DNA of 64,000 nt, from NCBI GenBank assembly GCA_958296125.1, contig OY282444.1, positions 3,133,623 through 3,197,622 on the forward strand, given 5' to 3'. The position numbers and the translations under genes were made by a program. The notes below the pieces were generated by a model that ran no database searches, was not told the origin of the DNA, and worked only from the letters and a program-made list of their open reading frames with translations. Positions 18,501-26,143 of the stretch are shown in pieces (the stretch's first letter is position 1; each line of letters begins with the position of its first letter). The stretch comes from an uncultured Poribacteria bacterium (GTDB taxonomy: Bacteria > Poribacteria > WGA-4E > PCPOR2b).

Positions 18501-18756
18501 CAACCCGGAGACGTGGATTCCGTATCATCTGGCCCACAATGCGGACGTGGCACTAACGATTTATGATACAAAAGGTGCGATGGTGCGTCAATTGGATCTG
18601 GGGCATCAGCCTGCGGGATATTACACAGATCGAACAAAGGCAGCGTATTGGGATGGATGCAACAGCTTAGGTGAGCCGGTGGGAAGTGGTCTCTATTTTT
18701 ACCAACTGGCGGCCGGTGATTTTTCTGCAATGCGAAAGATGGTCATCCTGAAGTAG
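15541..18756 (+). CDS. Secreted WD40-repeat protein with cohesin-like, dockerin and sorting domains
   Basis: Large exported protein of 1071 residues. The TTG start (AAGGGAG upstream) is followed by a signal peptide, about residues 1-25 ending ATA-QD. Residues ~35-620 hold 14 WD40 units, the first degenerate and the rest nearly identical 40-42-residue copies with SPDGRTLASGS and TIRLWDAVTG, enough for two seven-bladed propellers. Two cohesin-like beta domains follow (~625-745 and ~750-860). A type I dockerin pair comes next (GDVNRDGAVNILDLV and ADVNEDGVVNIVDLV). The C-terminal ~90 residues (NYPNPFNPETWIPY to MRKMVILK) form an FlgD-like/type IX-like sorting tail. Probably surface-exposed and involved in adhesion or scaffold assembly; partner unknown. 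Confidence 0.9.
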   Translation: MKRLRFALILTYLFLVVLATQATAQDYTQWDLPEGARARLGKGSISGNIAYSPDGTRLAVASTIGVWIYDTGDHAEIALLTGHTSNVYSVAFSPDGRTLTSGSGDDTIRLWDAVTGEHKQTLTGHTGSVGSIAFSPDGRTLASGGGDNTIRLWDAVTGEHKQTLTGHTSNVRSVSFSPDGRTLASGSGDDTIRLWDAVTGAHKQTLTGHKGLVGSVSFSPDGRTLASGSGDDTIRLWDAVTGAPKQTLTGHRADVASVAFSPDGRTLASGSWDDTIRLWDAVTGAPKQTLTGHTGRVVAFSPDGRTLASGSPWGDTIRLWDAVTGEHKQTLTGHRSYVWSIAFSPDGRALASGSGNAIRLWDAVTGAPKQTLTGHTGRVVAFSPDGRTLASGSWDDTIRLWDAVTGAPKQTLTGHRGDVASVAFSPDGRTLASGSWDDTIRLWDAVTGAHKQTLTGHRGDVASVAFNPDGRTLASGSWDDTIRLWDAVTGEPKQTLTGHKGLVGSVSFSPDGRTLASGSVDRTIRLWDAVTGAHKQTLTGHTSYIVVFSPDGRTLASGSWDDTIHLWDAVTGAHKQILTGHTGRVNSVAFSPDGRTLASGSADGTVLLWELIPTAITITNTTVSILPSPVPSPAIGERLTLSLSIADGENVVGYQANVRFDPTALRYVESANGDYLATGAFFVPPVVDGNRVTLGATSLAEVSNGDGTLATLTFEVIDVKESTLTLPEVILTSSDGELLPPPFIRIGWIEPTTVPSSAIVSITPSTVLSPSIGEQFVFNVDITGGQNVAEHQLTWAFDSTALGYISSNQGAYLASGVGNGDGRLMTGTFEVFAVKASTVSVSGYLIALNGLRSIPTFESAALIVPLLGDVNRDGAVNILDLVLVGSSFTQGVSEGGNPADVNEDGVVNIVDLVKVAGAIGSSEAAPSAHPETVTMLTTTDVQGWIAQARGLNLTDATSQRGIIFLEQLQAALTPKETTLLPNYPNPFNPETWIPYHLAHNADVALTIYDTKGAMVRQLDLGHQPAGYYTDRTKAAYWDGCNSLGEPVGSGLYFYQLAAGDFSAMRKMVILK
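15783..17350 (+). repeat. 126-base in-frame tandem repeats coding WD40 blades
   Basis: Thirteen successive 120-129-base units, differing mainly in the five to eight residues after the conserved GH. Units 7 and 9 share the same 6-base deletion (HTGRVVAFSPDG against HTGRVNSVAFSPDG in unit 14), which points to copying of blocks within the array. The high DNA identity implies recent expansion or gene conversion. Confidence 0.9.
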
Positions 18757-18781
18757 GAATTCGCCCCATAAATAGTCAGTG

Positions 18782-18797
18782 ATCTCCGATCGGAGAT
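18782..18797. repeat. 16-bp perfect palindrome after the WD40 gene
   Basis: ATCTCCGATCGGAGAT reads the same on both strands, 26 bases after the WD40 stop codon. It could be a hairpin at the mRNA end or a protein-binding site. No T-tract follows. Confidence 0.4.
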
Positions 18798-18938
18798 GAA
18801 TCAACGGCTTTCCGAAGTGCACTCGGAAATGAGCAAACTGAATTGTCATCACGATTCTTGACAACCCCACAGTTCAAGCGTTGAGATATTAGAACTATTT
18901 TCGGTAAAAAAGCGAAAAAAAACGCATTGAACTTGCTA

Positions 18939-18967
18939 TTGCATACAGTCGCTGTGACTGTTATAAT
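18939..18967 (+). promoter_or_regulatory. Promoter TTGCAT-N17-TATAAT
   Basis: A consensus -10 at 18962-18967 and a four-of-six -35 at 18939-18944 with an ideal spacer. It lies about 50 bases before the PhyH start at 19017. Confidence 0.7.
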
Positions 18968-19016
18968 AAGGTGGATTAAGACAAGATAACTACTGCGCGT
19001 AGCAAAGGAGGCATAT

Positions 19017-19865
19017 ATGGACACTGCATGTTTGGATTATTGCCTGACGCATGAGGAACGGCTCTTATTTGACAAGAACGGTTTCTTCATTGTTGAAGAT
19101 GCGTTACCACCGAAGATGGTTGACGACCTCAACGCTGTGTTAAATCGGCTCGAGGCAAAATATCGGCCCGAGCAAGAGTTGAGCCCCCATGAACGCTTGA
19201 ATATCTTCGACTTCATTGGGAAGGACGATCTCTTCCTAGAGTTACTGGATTGGTCTAAGACATTTCCGAAGGTGTGGGGTATCTTAGGTTGGCACATCCA
19301 GCTTTACCACTCGCACTTGGGAATCACACCGCCAGTAGCACCCGAGGAAAGATCGGAGAACGCACGTTTGGGATGGCATCAGGACAGTGGACGTTTGAAC
19401 ATGGATTTGGAAAGCAACCCCCGTCCGCGAATCTCCCTCAAAATCGGCTACTTTCTGACCGATACAACGGTAGAGGGAAGTGGGAATTTCTATGTCCTCC
19501 CCGGCAGCCACTTGCAGAACAAGTTAGAGTTGCCTGAAGATGGGGGCTCAAACCCCGAAGGGACCACAGCGGTGAAGGTGGCACCCGGCACGGCGGTATT
19601 TTTCGATCGGCGGATCTGGCATTCCGCAAGCCCCAACCATTCAAATATCACCCGAAAGGTGCTGTTCTACGGTTATAGCTACCGATGGCTGCGACCGAGG
19701 GACAATATGACCGTTGATCACTATATGGAGCGTAGCGACCCCATTCGGCGACAGTTGCTGGGGGCTAGCACAGGAGGATTGGGATACACCTCCCCAAAAG
19801 ATGAGGACGTGCCCCTCCGAGACTGGATACAGGAACACCTCGGAGAAGATGCGGTTATACCTTAA
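19017..19865 (+). CDS. Phytanoyl-CoA dioxygenase (PhyH) family protein (1)
   Basis: Fe(II)/2-oxoglutarate-dependent dioxygenase fold. The facial-triad HxD is WHQDSG (near residue 120). The distal His with its 2-oxoglutarate-binding Arg is in DRRIWHSASPNHSNITRK, and the GSGNFYVLPGSH motif lies between. The ATG has AAGGAGG upstream and a good promoter at 18939. Length 282 fits the family. Its substrate is unknown; bacterial PhyH proteins hydroxylate diverse small molecules. Three further PhyH genes lie in the window. Confidence 0.88.
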   Translation: MDTACLDYCLTHEERLLFDKNGFFIVEDALPPKMVDDLNAVLNRLEAKYRPEQELSPHERLNIFDFIGKDDLFLELLDWSKTFPKVWGILGWHIQLYHSHLGITPPVAPEERSENARLGWHQDSGRLNMDLESNPRPRISLKIGYFLTDTTVEGSGNFYVLPGSHLQNKLELPEDGGSNPEGTTAVKVAPGTAVFFDRRIWHSASPNHSNITRKVLFYGYSYRWLRPRDNMTVDHYMERSDPIRRQLLGASTGGLGYTSPKDEDVPLRDWIQEHLGEDAVIP

Positions 19866-19894
19866 CCCAATTTGTTACCGATAACCCGTAGGGT

Positions 19895-19947
19895 GGGCTT
19901 CCTAGCCCGCCCTCACCCCAACTCGCATAGGTCAGGCTAGGAAGCCC
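19895..19947. terminator. 13-bp inverted repeat between convergent genes
   Basis: GGGCTTCCTAGCC (19895-19907) and GGCTAGGAAGCCC (19935-19947) are perfectly complementary with a 27-base loop. They sit between the converging PhyH and DapA-like genes. There is no T-tract. It is likely a bidirectional end-of-transcript hairpin. Confidence 0.5.
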
Positions 19948-19969
19948 GGCTCAAATTAACACGCCCTAG

Positions 19970-20875
19970 CTATTTCTTCCAAGTCATCAACGGTTCAAGC
20001 CTTGCGAGAATTTCATCCAAATATTTCGAGGAGATCTCGTCCAGCGGCATCCTTCCATTACGCTTGAGCGGACAATCGATAATCCCGCGGCGATATAGGA
20101 CCTCCTTGTAACAGCCGGGGAGTTGATGTTCAAAGAAAAAAAGCGTTGCCATCTCCTTGTAAATGTGGGTTGACCGCTCCTCATCGCCTGCCTCCAAGGC
20201 ATCCCATAGCTCGACCACCACATCGGTAACATGGCTGGCAGGCATCTGGCCTGCACTCCCACGTTTATATTCCTCGATCAGATAGCGACCGCCTGCCCCA
20301 CCGAATACACCTTTGCATGAGCCATCATTTCCTTCCATCACAGCGGTTAGTTTTATCGTGCTAGGCAGCGTCTCTTCCTTGATATATTCGACGTGCTCGA
20401 TGTCTCGACAGAGTTTGAGCAAACATTCCGCCGATAGATTTGACCCGATAGGCGGCATATTGTTCTGGATGAAAACCGGCATCTGCGCTGCATCTGAGAT
20501 TGTTTGATAATATTCAAAGACGAGGCTCTCAGAGATATGATGAATGTACGGCGGCATAGCGATGACACCATCTGCGCCAATATCGCGGGCATGTTTGGCG
20601 AATCCTTCCGCAACCTCCCGCGCCACACCCGCAACACCGATAATCACTGGCAATTGACCGGCATTCTGATCAACGAGCACCTCCGACAACTGAAACCGCT
20701 CCGCATCGCTGAGGGCGGTAAACTCACTGGCGTTCACAGGATAAACCAAGCCGTGTGACCCGCATTCGACACAAAAATCGATCATACGTTGGAAACTGGG
20801 GACATCAATCGCTCCATTCTCTCGGAAGGGTGTAGATGGGATGGTGAATATGCCACGATAACTGTTTGAGGTCAT
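19970..20875 (-). CDS. Dihydrodipicolinate synthase/N-acetylneuraminate lyase family protein
   Basis: Class I aldolase TIM barrel of the DapA/NanA/KDG-aldolase superfamily. Visible are GIFTIPSTPFRENGAID at the N-terminus, the GSHGLVYPVNASEFTALSDAER block (family GxxGExxxLS position), the VEYIKEE segment carrying the Schiff-base lysine, and GGAGGRYL. I selected the ATG at 20875, with AAGGAG upstream; the frame to 20983 adds 36 unconserved residues. It is probably not the lysine-pathway DapA, given divergent motifs and the sugar-catabolic neighbours. Confidence 0.85.
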   Translation of the reverse strand: MTSNSYRGIFTIPSTPFRENGAIDVPSFQRMIDFCVECGSHGLVYPVNASEFTALSDAERFQLSEVLVDQNAGQLPVIIGVAGVAREVAEGFAKHARDIGADGVIAMPPYIHHISESLVFEYYQTISDAAQMPVFIQNNMPPIGSNLSAECLLKLCRDIEHVEYIKEETLPSTIKLTAVMEGNDGSCKGVFGGAGGRYLIEEYKRGSAGQMPASHVTDVVVELWDALEAGDEERSTHIYKEMATLFFFEHQLPGCYKEVLYRRGIIDCPLKRNGRMPLDEISSKYLDEILARLEPLMTWKK

Positions 20876-21058
20876 TAGGTTCTCCTTGTATTTTGTCGGG
20901 AAGCCTATGGAGATTGTTCTATCTAAACTGGTTATCTTCACCTCAAGTCTATGAGTGCCAAATCGCTGCCATCTGCCACACATCCATTGAATTTAGTTTT
21001 GCCCTCCCGCCCTGAGCGAAAAGCTGCACGCCTCGGCTGTCCTGCGAGCAGACCAAGT

Positions 21059-22030
21059 TTAGCTCGTATTATAAGTCGGGTCAATACCATACAGCCGCGG
21101 CAATCCGAGCATAATATTCATGTTCTCAACCGCTTGGCTGGTGGCACCTTTACCAAGGTTGTCCTCAAGGGAACAGATATAGGCAAACCCTTCATCAACT
21201 CTGACTTTGATGAGGAGTTTATGCGTGGCAGCAATATCGCGTGTGCCCCACTGTTTATCGGGGGTATCTTCCACGATAAATACCAGATCCTCCGGTTGGT
21301 AGGCGTTTCGGATGGTCTGACTTAACTGTTCAACGGCCGCCTCTTCAGGGAGGTTTTTTAGTGAATCGGTCAATTCAACCCTGATGTTCGTGTTGATGCC
21401 CCTGAAAACAGACTGGAGAACAATAGGGGTAAAGTTCACACGAAAGCCAGAGTATAGCTCCATCTCCGGGATGTGCTTGTGCCTTCTGCCGTAAGCGTAT
21501 GTAATCTCATTAGGCACCTCTTCAACCTCTTTTCGGGCACCAGAAATTCCCGAAGTTGCTACAATGGTTGCCTCTCCTTGGACAAGCCCTTTAAGCGGTC
21601 TTAAAACCAGAACAACGCTTGTCGGGTAACAGCCCGGATTCCCCACTAACCGTGCCTGAGCAATCTGATCTTGCAGCAGTGCTGGCATCCCATAAACGGC
21701 TTCCGCTAGCAATTCTGGAACATAATCCGCTGACCCATAAGGGTTCAGTCCAATTCTCGGTGCGTACTCTCCCTCAAATTTCTCTCTGGAGAATCTGAAA
21801 GCACCGCTCATATCAATCACTTTCTTTCCAAGCTCAAAGATTGGTGGGGCATACCTCATCGATTCTGGATCTTTCGTCGCAAGAAAGACCAGATCACAGG
21901 AGTTCAACGTTCCTTCTTCTCTTCTTGAATTTTTTCTGAAGCAGATTTCAACCTGATCGTGATTTTCTAAGACTTTTTCAATCTCTTGGCCCACCATGCC
22001 GGTGTCACCGTATATGCCGATTCTATACAT
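21059..22030 (-). CDS. argC: N-acetyl-gamma-glutamyl-phosphate reductase
   Basis: Third step of arginine biosynthesis: NADPH-dependent reduction of N-acetylglutamyl-phosphate to the semialdehyde. The N-terminal dinucleotide fold is IGIYGDTGMVGQE. The catalytic cysteine is in VGNPGCYPTSV, with HKHIPEME downstream carrying the catalytic-region histidines. Length 323 is normal. AAGGAGG lies before the ATG, and a near-consensus promoter sits 60-90 bases upstream. No other arg genes are adjacent. Confidence 0.92.
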   Translation of the reverse strand: MYRIGIYGDTGMVGQEIEKVLENHDQVEICFRKNSRREEGTLNSCDLVFLATKDPESMRYAPPIFELGKKVIDMSGAFRFSREKFEGEYAPRIGLNPYGSADYVPELLAEAVYGMPALLQDQIAQARLVGNPGCYPTSVVLVLRPLKGLVQGEATIVATSGISGARKEVEEVPNEITYAYGRRHKHIPEMELYSGFRVNFTPIVLQSVFRGINTNIRVELTDSLKNLPEEAAVEQLSQTIRNAYQPEDLVFIVEDTPDKQWGTRDIAATHKLLIKVRVDEGFAYICSLEDNLGKGATSQAVENMNIMLGLPRLYGIDPTYNTS

Positions 22031-22088
22031 AATCTGCCTCCTTCTGTAAATTCTGAACGGTCGAATAATGAGATTAACCTTCGCTATC

Positions 22089-22117
22089 AGTATAATCCTT
22101 CATTTTTTGGTTGTCAA
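22089..22117 (-). promoter_or_regulatory. argC promoter TTGACA-N17-TATACT
   Basis: Read on the minus strand, TTGACA (22112-22117) and TATACT (22089-22094) are separated by 17 bases, about 60 bases before the argC ATG. Confidence 0.72.
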
Positions 22118-22217
22118 TATTTTTTTGATCAGTGGTCAAGTAATCGGTGTTCCATGCGGCTTTCAACCGCTTGTTAGCAACCCCTAACTTCGCCGACTTT
22201 TGTCAAGCGTAATAGTC

Positions 22218-22232
22218 ACATGCGATTGCCCT
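22218..22232 (+). repeat. Dispersed motif ACATGCGATTRCCCT, copy 2
   Basis: Identical 15-mer to 14573-14587, again intergenic and upstream of a plus-strand promoter. Confidence 0.55.
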
Positions 22233-22286
22233 AACTCAATACGACCCCCCTTAATCCCCCCGCAAGTGTCTTCATCCCGATCTATC

Positions 22287-22321
22287 GGGGCGGGGGGAGG
22301 GGGGGCAGGATGCCCCGCCCC
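22287..22321. repeat. GC-rich stem-loop
   Basis: GGGGCGGGG and CCCCGCCCC form a 9-bp stem with a G-rich 17-base loop. It could end transcription from either side, or be a remnant of a repeat element. Confidence 0.4.
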
Positions 22322-22393
22322 TGGTCTCCCTGGTCTCGGCACGGACGGCACGGACCGAAGAATTAAATGACCCTACCCAGTACAGGTTTGAGA

Positions 22394-22423
22394 TTGACAT
22401 CCTTGTACGATTCATGCTATTAT
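22394..22423 (+). promoter_or_regulatory. Promoter TTGACA-N18-TATTAT
   Basis: TTGACA at 22394-22399 and TATTAT at 22418-22423 with an 18-base spacer, about 67 bases before the aminotransferase ATG. Confidence 0.65.
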
Positions 22424-22490
22424 TTCAATTGGCTTCAAGTGTTGTGACCCTATCAACACACCATCTCACAAATCACGAGGGAATTTTTCT

Positions 22491-23714
22491 ATGGGTCTAA
22501 TGCCATCAGCTTGGGCGCAACAGATAAAACCGTCGCCGACGCTCGAAATCAAGGCGATAGCGGATAGATCGAGGCTGGAAGGGAAGCAGATTTACGATTT
22601 CGGAATTGGTGAAATGAACCCAGAGCTTCCGGTGCCTCACCTCTTGAAAACCGCGATTTCCCAAGCCGTAATGGATGATGCGACGCATTATTCCCCAGCG
22701 GCAGGCGATCCAGAATTGCTCGAAGCCATTCACGCAGATCTTCGTTTGTTCGGGTTAAACTATTCCCTATCGGAGATTGTCGCTTGCCCTGGCCCCAAAG
22801 ATGCGGTCTTCAAAATCTGTGTAACGATGCTGAACCCGGGTTCCCGCCGGAATCGATTGGTCGCGTTTGCTCCAATCTACGAATCTTACGAGAACCTTCC
22901 TATCCTGTTGACGGGTAAACCACCGATTGTCTTGCAGACCAACGCACATTTCCTACCGGATCCAAATCAATTGGCAGACCTTCTGAACAAGGATGATACG
23001 ATTGCGCTGATTGTGCTAAATTCGCCAAATAATCCAACAGGGACGGTCTATCCGCCTTCATTATTACGAGAACTTGCCGACATCATTGGAAAGCACGAAC
23101 AGATCTGCGTTTTATCTGATGAAGTTTACCGCACCATCGTCTATGATGATCTTAAACATGTGAGTATTGCGTCATACCTTCCCAATCAGACCCTGATCAT
23201 TGGGGGGATGTCCAAAGAGGTTTCAGGCACAGGACTTCGCCTAGGATTTATTGCAGGGCCGGAAGCGGTGATGCGGACAATAGCAAATGTTGAGGGAAAT
23301 ACCTCCTCGTGCGTCAACCTACCTACACAGAAGGGGTACGCACATTTTTTACGGAAAGATGCAAATCTGCGTCTACGATACCAAATTCGGGATGCACTTT
23401 ATGTGCGGCGAGAGGCATTGATGAAACGCTTTAGCGAACTAGTAAAGGAGGCAATTGGGGAGCGTCCATCGGGTGCGTTCTATTTTTTCCCTGATATGCG
23501 TCTCTACTGCGGTCGTCGGACACCGGAAGGGGAACTCCTCAACACGGACGAAGCGTTAGCACTCTACTTAATTAAAAGCGCGAATGTCGTAACAGTGCCG
23601 GGGAGCAAGTTTCAGCGGCCCGGACATCTTCGGTTTGCTTATGCGGTTAGCCTCGAAACAATCAACGCAGGGATACAGCAGCTGGCGGAGGCTCTAGATC
23701 GGTTGTGTGTTTAA
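22491..23714 (+). CDS. Class I/II pyridoxal-phosphate aminotransferase
   Basis: Fold-type I aminotransferase of the aspartate-aminotransferase superfamily. Features in order: substrate-binding GIGEMNPELPVP, THYSPAAGDPELLEAI, NSPNNPTGTVYPP with the cofactor-contacting Asn, LSDEVYRTIVYD, and the PLP lysine in IIGGMSKEVSGTGLRLGF. A C-terminal arginine region (HLRFAYAVS) binds the carboxylate. Full length at 407 residues. The start has GAGGGA upstream and its own promoter. The amino-acid substrate is not determined. Confidence 0.88.
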   Translation: MGLMPSAWAQQIKPSPTLEIKAIADRSRLEGKQIYDFGIGEMNPELPVPHLLKTAISQAVMDDATHYSPAAGDPELLEAIHADLRLFGLNYSLSEIVACPGPKDAVFKICVTMLNPGSRRNRLVAFAPIYESYENLPILLTGKPPIVLQTNAHFLPDPNQLADLLNKDDTIALIVLNSPNNPTGTVYPPSLLRELADIIGKHEQICVLSDEVYRTIVYDDLKHVSIASYLPNQTLIIGGMSKEVSGTGLRLGFIAGPEAVMRTIANVEGNTSSCVNLPTQKGYAHFLRKDANLRLRYQIRDALYVRREALMKRFSELVKEAIGERPSGAFYFFPDMRLYCGRRTPEGELLNTDEALALYLIKSANVVTVPGSKFQRPGHLRFAYAVSLETINAGIQQLAEALDRLCV

Positions 23715-23807
23715 TGGGGTTATGCTATGAACTTCTTAACCGCCATACCGTGCTAGGCTGAGACATAAATTGTAGAGCAAGGATTATATTCAGGAGGACA
23801 AATTTAT

Positions 23808-24569
23808 ATGCAATATGGAGACAACTGTTGGGTTGATATTCAGGAAGCAGACAAAGATAAAGTCGTCGTTCTTCCACTCGGATCGCTGGAACAGCATGGC
23901 CATCACTCTCCACTGCTGACGGATACCTATCTTGTGACCGCAGTGGCACAACAGGTCGAACAACAACTCAGTGAGCAAATCTATCTGCTGCCGACGTTAT
24001 GGCTTGGTGCATCAGACCATCATCTAGATCGCCCTGGCACTGTGAGCGTCCCCAACCACATTTACACGCTGATAATCAAGAACGTTGTCAGGTCTATCGC
24101 CAAGGCAGGATTTCAACGTGTGTTTTTGCTCAACGGTCACGGGGGAAATGTCGTTCCTGGCACACAGGCAATCACAGAGCTGACGAACGAATCGGATATT
24201 TACGACAATATGTGGATTGCGCTGTCCTCTTATTGGACGGTAGCTGAACCGGCGATGGCACCAGAACGTCACGGGATGGAGACACCGTATCTGTCGCATG
24301 CTTGTGAGTACGAAACCTCGATGATGTTGTTTCTGCACGGCGAGATTATGCGGATGGACCGGGTAACGGCCAGTCCGCCGCTGGTAGATTCACCGTTTTT
24401 CCACAGCGAGCACGGCGGACGTATCAATGTCGCCAAGCGGCTGGTCACGTGGGCACCGACCGGGGCAATGGGGGAACCTCAACACGCGACACCGGAAAAG
24501 GGGAAATCCTTGCTGAACGCCATCACCGGTGAGGTCGTAGCTTGCATCAAGGATTTCGAGACGTGGTAG
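23808..24569 (+). CDS. Creatininase family protein
   Basis: Creatinine amidohydrolase/MftE-like metalloenzyme fold. Typical motifs are LPLGSLEQHGHHSPLLTDT (metal-binding Glu, His and Asp), GASDHHLDRPGTVSV and LNGHGGNVV. Length 253 is normal. AGGAGGA precedes the ATG. Relatives hydrolyse creatinine or small amides, act in riboflavin/F420 formamide steps, or process mycofactocin; none of those pathways is visible here, so the substrate is open. It could be co-transcribed with the aminotransferase 93 bases upstream. Confidence 0.83.
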   Translation: MQYGDNCWVDIQEADKDKVVVLPLGSLEQHGHHSPLLTDTYLVTAVAQQVEQQLSEQIYLLPTLWLGASDHHLDRPGTVSVPNHIYTLIIKNVVRSIAKAGFQRVFLLNGHGGNVVPGTQAITELTNESDIYDNMWIALSSYWTVAEPAMAPERHGMETPYLSHACEYETSMMLFLHGEIMRMDRVTASPPLVDSPFFHSEHGGRINVAKRLVTWAPTGAMGEPQHATPEKGKSLLNAITGEVVACIKDFETW

Positions 24570-24648
24570 ATAGATAATCCACAACCTTTCACCACGCACG
24601 AGATAAACCGTTCTTTTCCAAATAGGGCCTTAGCAAGGTTGTAAAACA

Positions 24649-25506
24649 ATGAGAAAACCATCACGCAATGAACCCTGTTGGTGTGGCAGTGGCAAAAAAT
24701 ATAGGAACTGTCATCTCAAGCAGGATAAAAAATCAAGAACATCTCAACCCCGGATGGCCTCAGGGATCACTATCAAAACTGAAGAACAGATCGAGGGTAT
24801 TCGCAAAAGTAGTCAATTGGCGCGGAAAACCTTGGATATGCTGGAAGGGCGAATTGAAGCTAATGTCACAACCAACAACATTGACCGATGGGTCTATGAA
24901 TACACTTGCGACCACGGTGGATATCCTGCGACCCTAGATGTAAAGGGGTTTCATAAAAGTTGCTGTACTTCGATCAACAATGTAATCTGTCACGGGATTC
25001 CCGATGATACGGTATTGAAGGACGGGGATATCATCAACGTCGATGTCACCCCAATTCTGGATGGATATTTTGGCGATACAAGTCGCATGTTCGTGATCGG
25101 CGAAGCATCAGAGGCAGCTCTGCGATTGATCGAAGAGACGAAAGCGTGCATGTACCTTGGCATCGATGAAGTGAAACCCTTCAACACGATTGGTGACATC
25201 GGTTACGCAATCCAGCAGCATGCCGAAAATCTCGGGTATTCTGTCGTGCGTGAATTGTGCGGGCACGGCACCGGTTTAGAATTCTGGGAAGCCCCTCAGG
25301 TCCCCCACTACGGCAGGAGAAATGACGGTCCCCAGATGGTGCCGAATATGGTGTTTACAGTTGAGCCGATGATTAATGCCGGACGCTGCGAATGCACAAC
25401 CTTGTCAGATGGCTGGACGGTCGTGACTATTGATGGATCGTTATCAGCGCAATGGGAGCACACTGTGCGTGTGACGGAGTCCGGTGTCGAGATTCTGACA
25501 GCCTAG
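24649..25506 (+). CDS. map: Methionine aminopeptidase with N-terminal SEC-C zinc motif
   Basis: Removes the initiator methionine from nascent proteins. The first ~25 residues are a SEC-C motif (NEPCWCGSGKKYRNCH), a zinc knuckle that contacts ribosomes or SecA-type partners. Residues ~40-285 form the type I pita-bread peptidase. Metal ligands are visible in GDIINVDVTP (Asp), GYFGDTSR (Asp), CGHGTGLEF (His), VFTVEPMI (Glu) and QWEHTVRV (Glu). All five are present, so it should be active. SEC-C fusions to map are known in several phyla. Confidence 0.95.
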   Translation: MRKPSRNEPCWCGSGKKYRNCHLKQDKKSRTSQPRMASGITIKTEEQIEGIRKSSQLARKTLDMLEGRIEANVTTNNIDRWVYEYTCDHGGYPATLDVKGFHKSCCTSINNVICHGIPDDTVLKDGDIINVDVTPILDGYFGDTSRMFVIGEASEAALRLIEETKACMYLGIDEVKPFNTIGDIGYAIQQHAENLGYSVVRELCGHGTGLEFWEAPQVPHYGRRNDGPQMVPNMVFTVEPMINAGRCECTTLSDGWTVVTIDGSLSAQWEHTVRVTESGVEILTA

Positions 25507-25564
25507 AAATATAAGGGCGCAGACGCTTCTTTCCGCTAGACCGCTCCGATTTCTATTATCCCAA

Positions 25565-25586
25565 GTTGCAAACTAGAACCAATGGT
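25565..25586 (-). repeat. Partial inverted copy of the dispersed intergenic element
   Basis: On the minus strand this reads close to ACCAATGGTGCTAGTTTGCA of 49070-49124, with about two differences. Only the first ~22 bases of the element are present. Confidence 0.4.
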
Positions 25587-25603
25587 TAGTATGAGTTTCG
25601 CCT

Positions 25604-26083
25604 ATGGCTCTTATCTTAAAACGTCCCAATCCAGATACAGTTATTCTCAAACGCAGCCTCACCTCCCGACTTTCTAGCCTGATTTGGTTTGCAGCGGCTG
25701 GCTTCCTTATGTTCACGTTCAAGGAGGACGACCGGATATGGATTGCTATCCCCTGCTTACTCATCGGTCTACATCTCTTAACCTATACCGTGCGGATTAA
25801 CATCCGGCTTCCGCAGCGCGATATTCTGTGGCGACAGCGCATCCTGCTTCTTTTTTTTCATGAACGGCCGTTGCCATTTTCCGGGATTCGCTCTGTGAGG
25901 ATTCGGACTCGTGGGAAATTCCTTAAAATCTGGCATCTTTACTTCTTTCTCGTTGATACTTCACGCCTCTCCATCACCCGGTCATACCTGCTAAATCGAA
26001 TTGAGATACAAGGAAGTGAATTAGCACAAATCGTCGGAAAGCCGCTGGTATACGAGCAGGAAGAGCGTGAACCGAATGAATAA
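25604..26083 (+). CDS. Hypothetical membrane protein, PH-like tail
   Basis: I do not recognise this 159-residue protein. Two hydrophobic segments at about residues 24-40 and 46-63 should form a membrane hairpin. The basic, beta-rich C-terminal part (FSGIRSVRIRTRGKF, YFFLVDTSRLSIT) resembles bacterial PH/DUF-type membrane proteins, but this is only an impression. No strong ribosome-binding site is seen. It lies 60 bases before the next oxidoreductase. Confidence 0.55.
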   Translation: MALILKRPNPDTVILKRSLTSRLSSLIWFAAAGFLMFTFKEDDRIWIAIPCLLIGLHLLTYTVRINIRLPQRDILWRQRILLLFFHERPLPFSGIRSVRIRTRGKFLKIWHLYFFLVDTSRLSITRSYLLNRIEIQGSELAQIVGKPLVYEQEEREPNE

Positions 26084-26143
26084 AAAGAAAGGAAATGCCC
26101 CAAAGGGTATCAATCAACCACATGCAACCAGAAAGGTGAGTCT

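Larger units (their letters stand above)
22031..22490. other. Divergent control region between argC and the aminotransferase
   Basis: No gene is seen. It contains the argC promoter (minus strand), the dispersed motif at 22218-22232, a C-rich then G-rich tract with a 9-bp stem-loop at 22287-22321, and the plus-strand promoter at 22394-22423. Confidence 0.55.
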
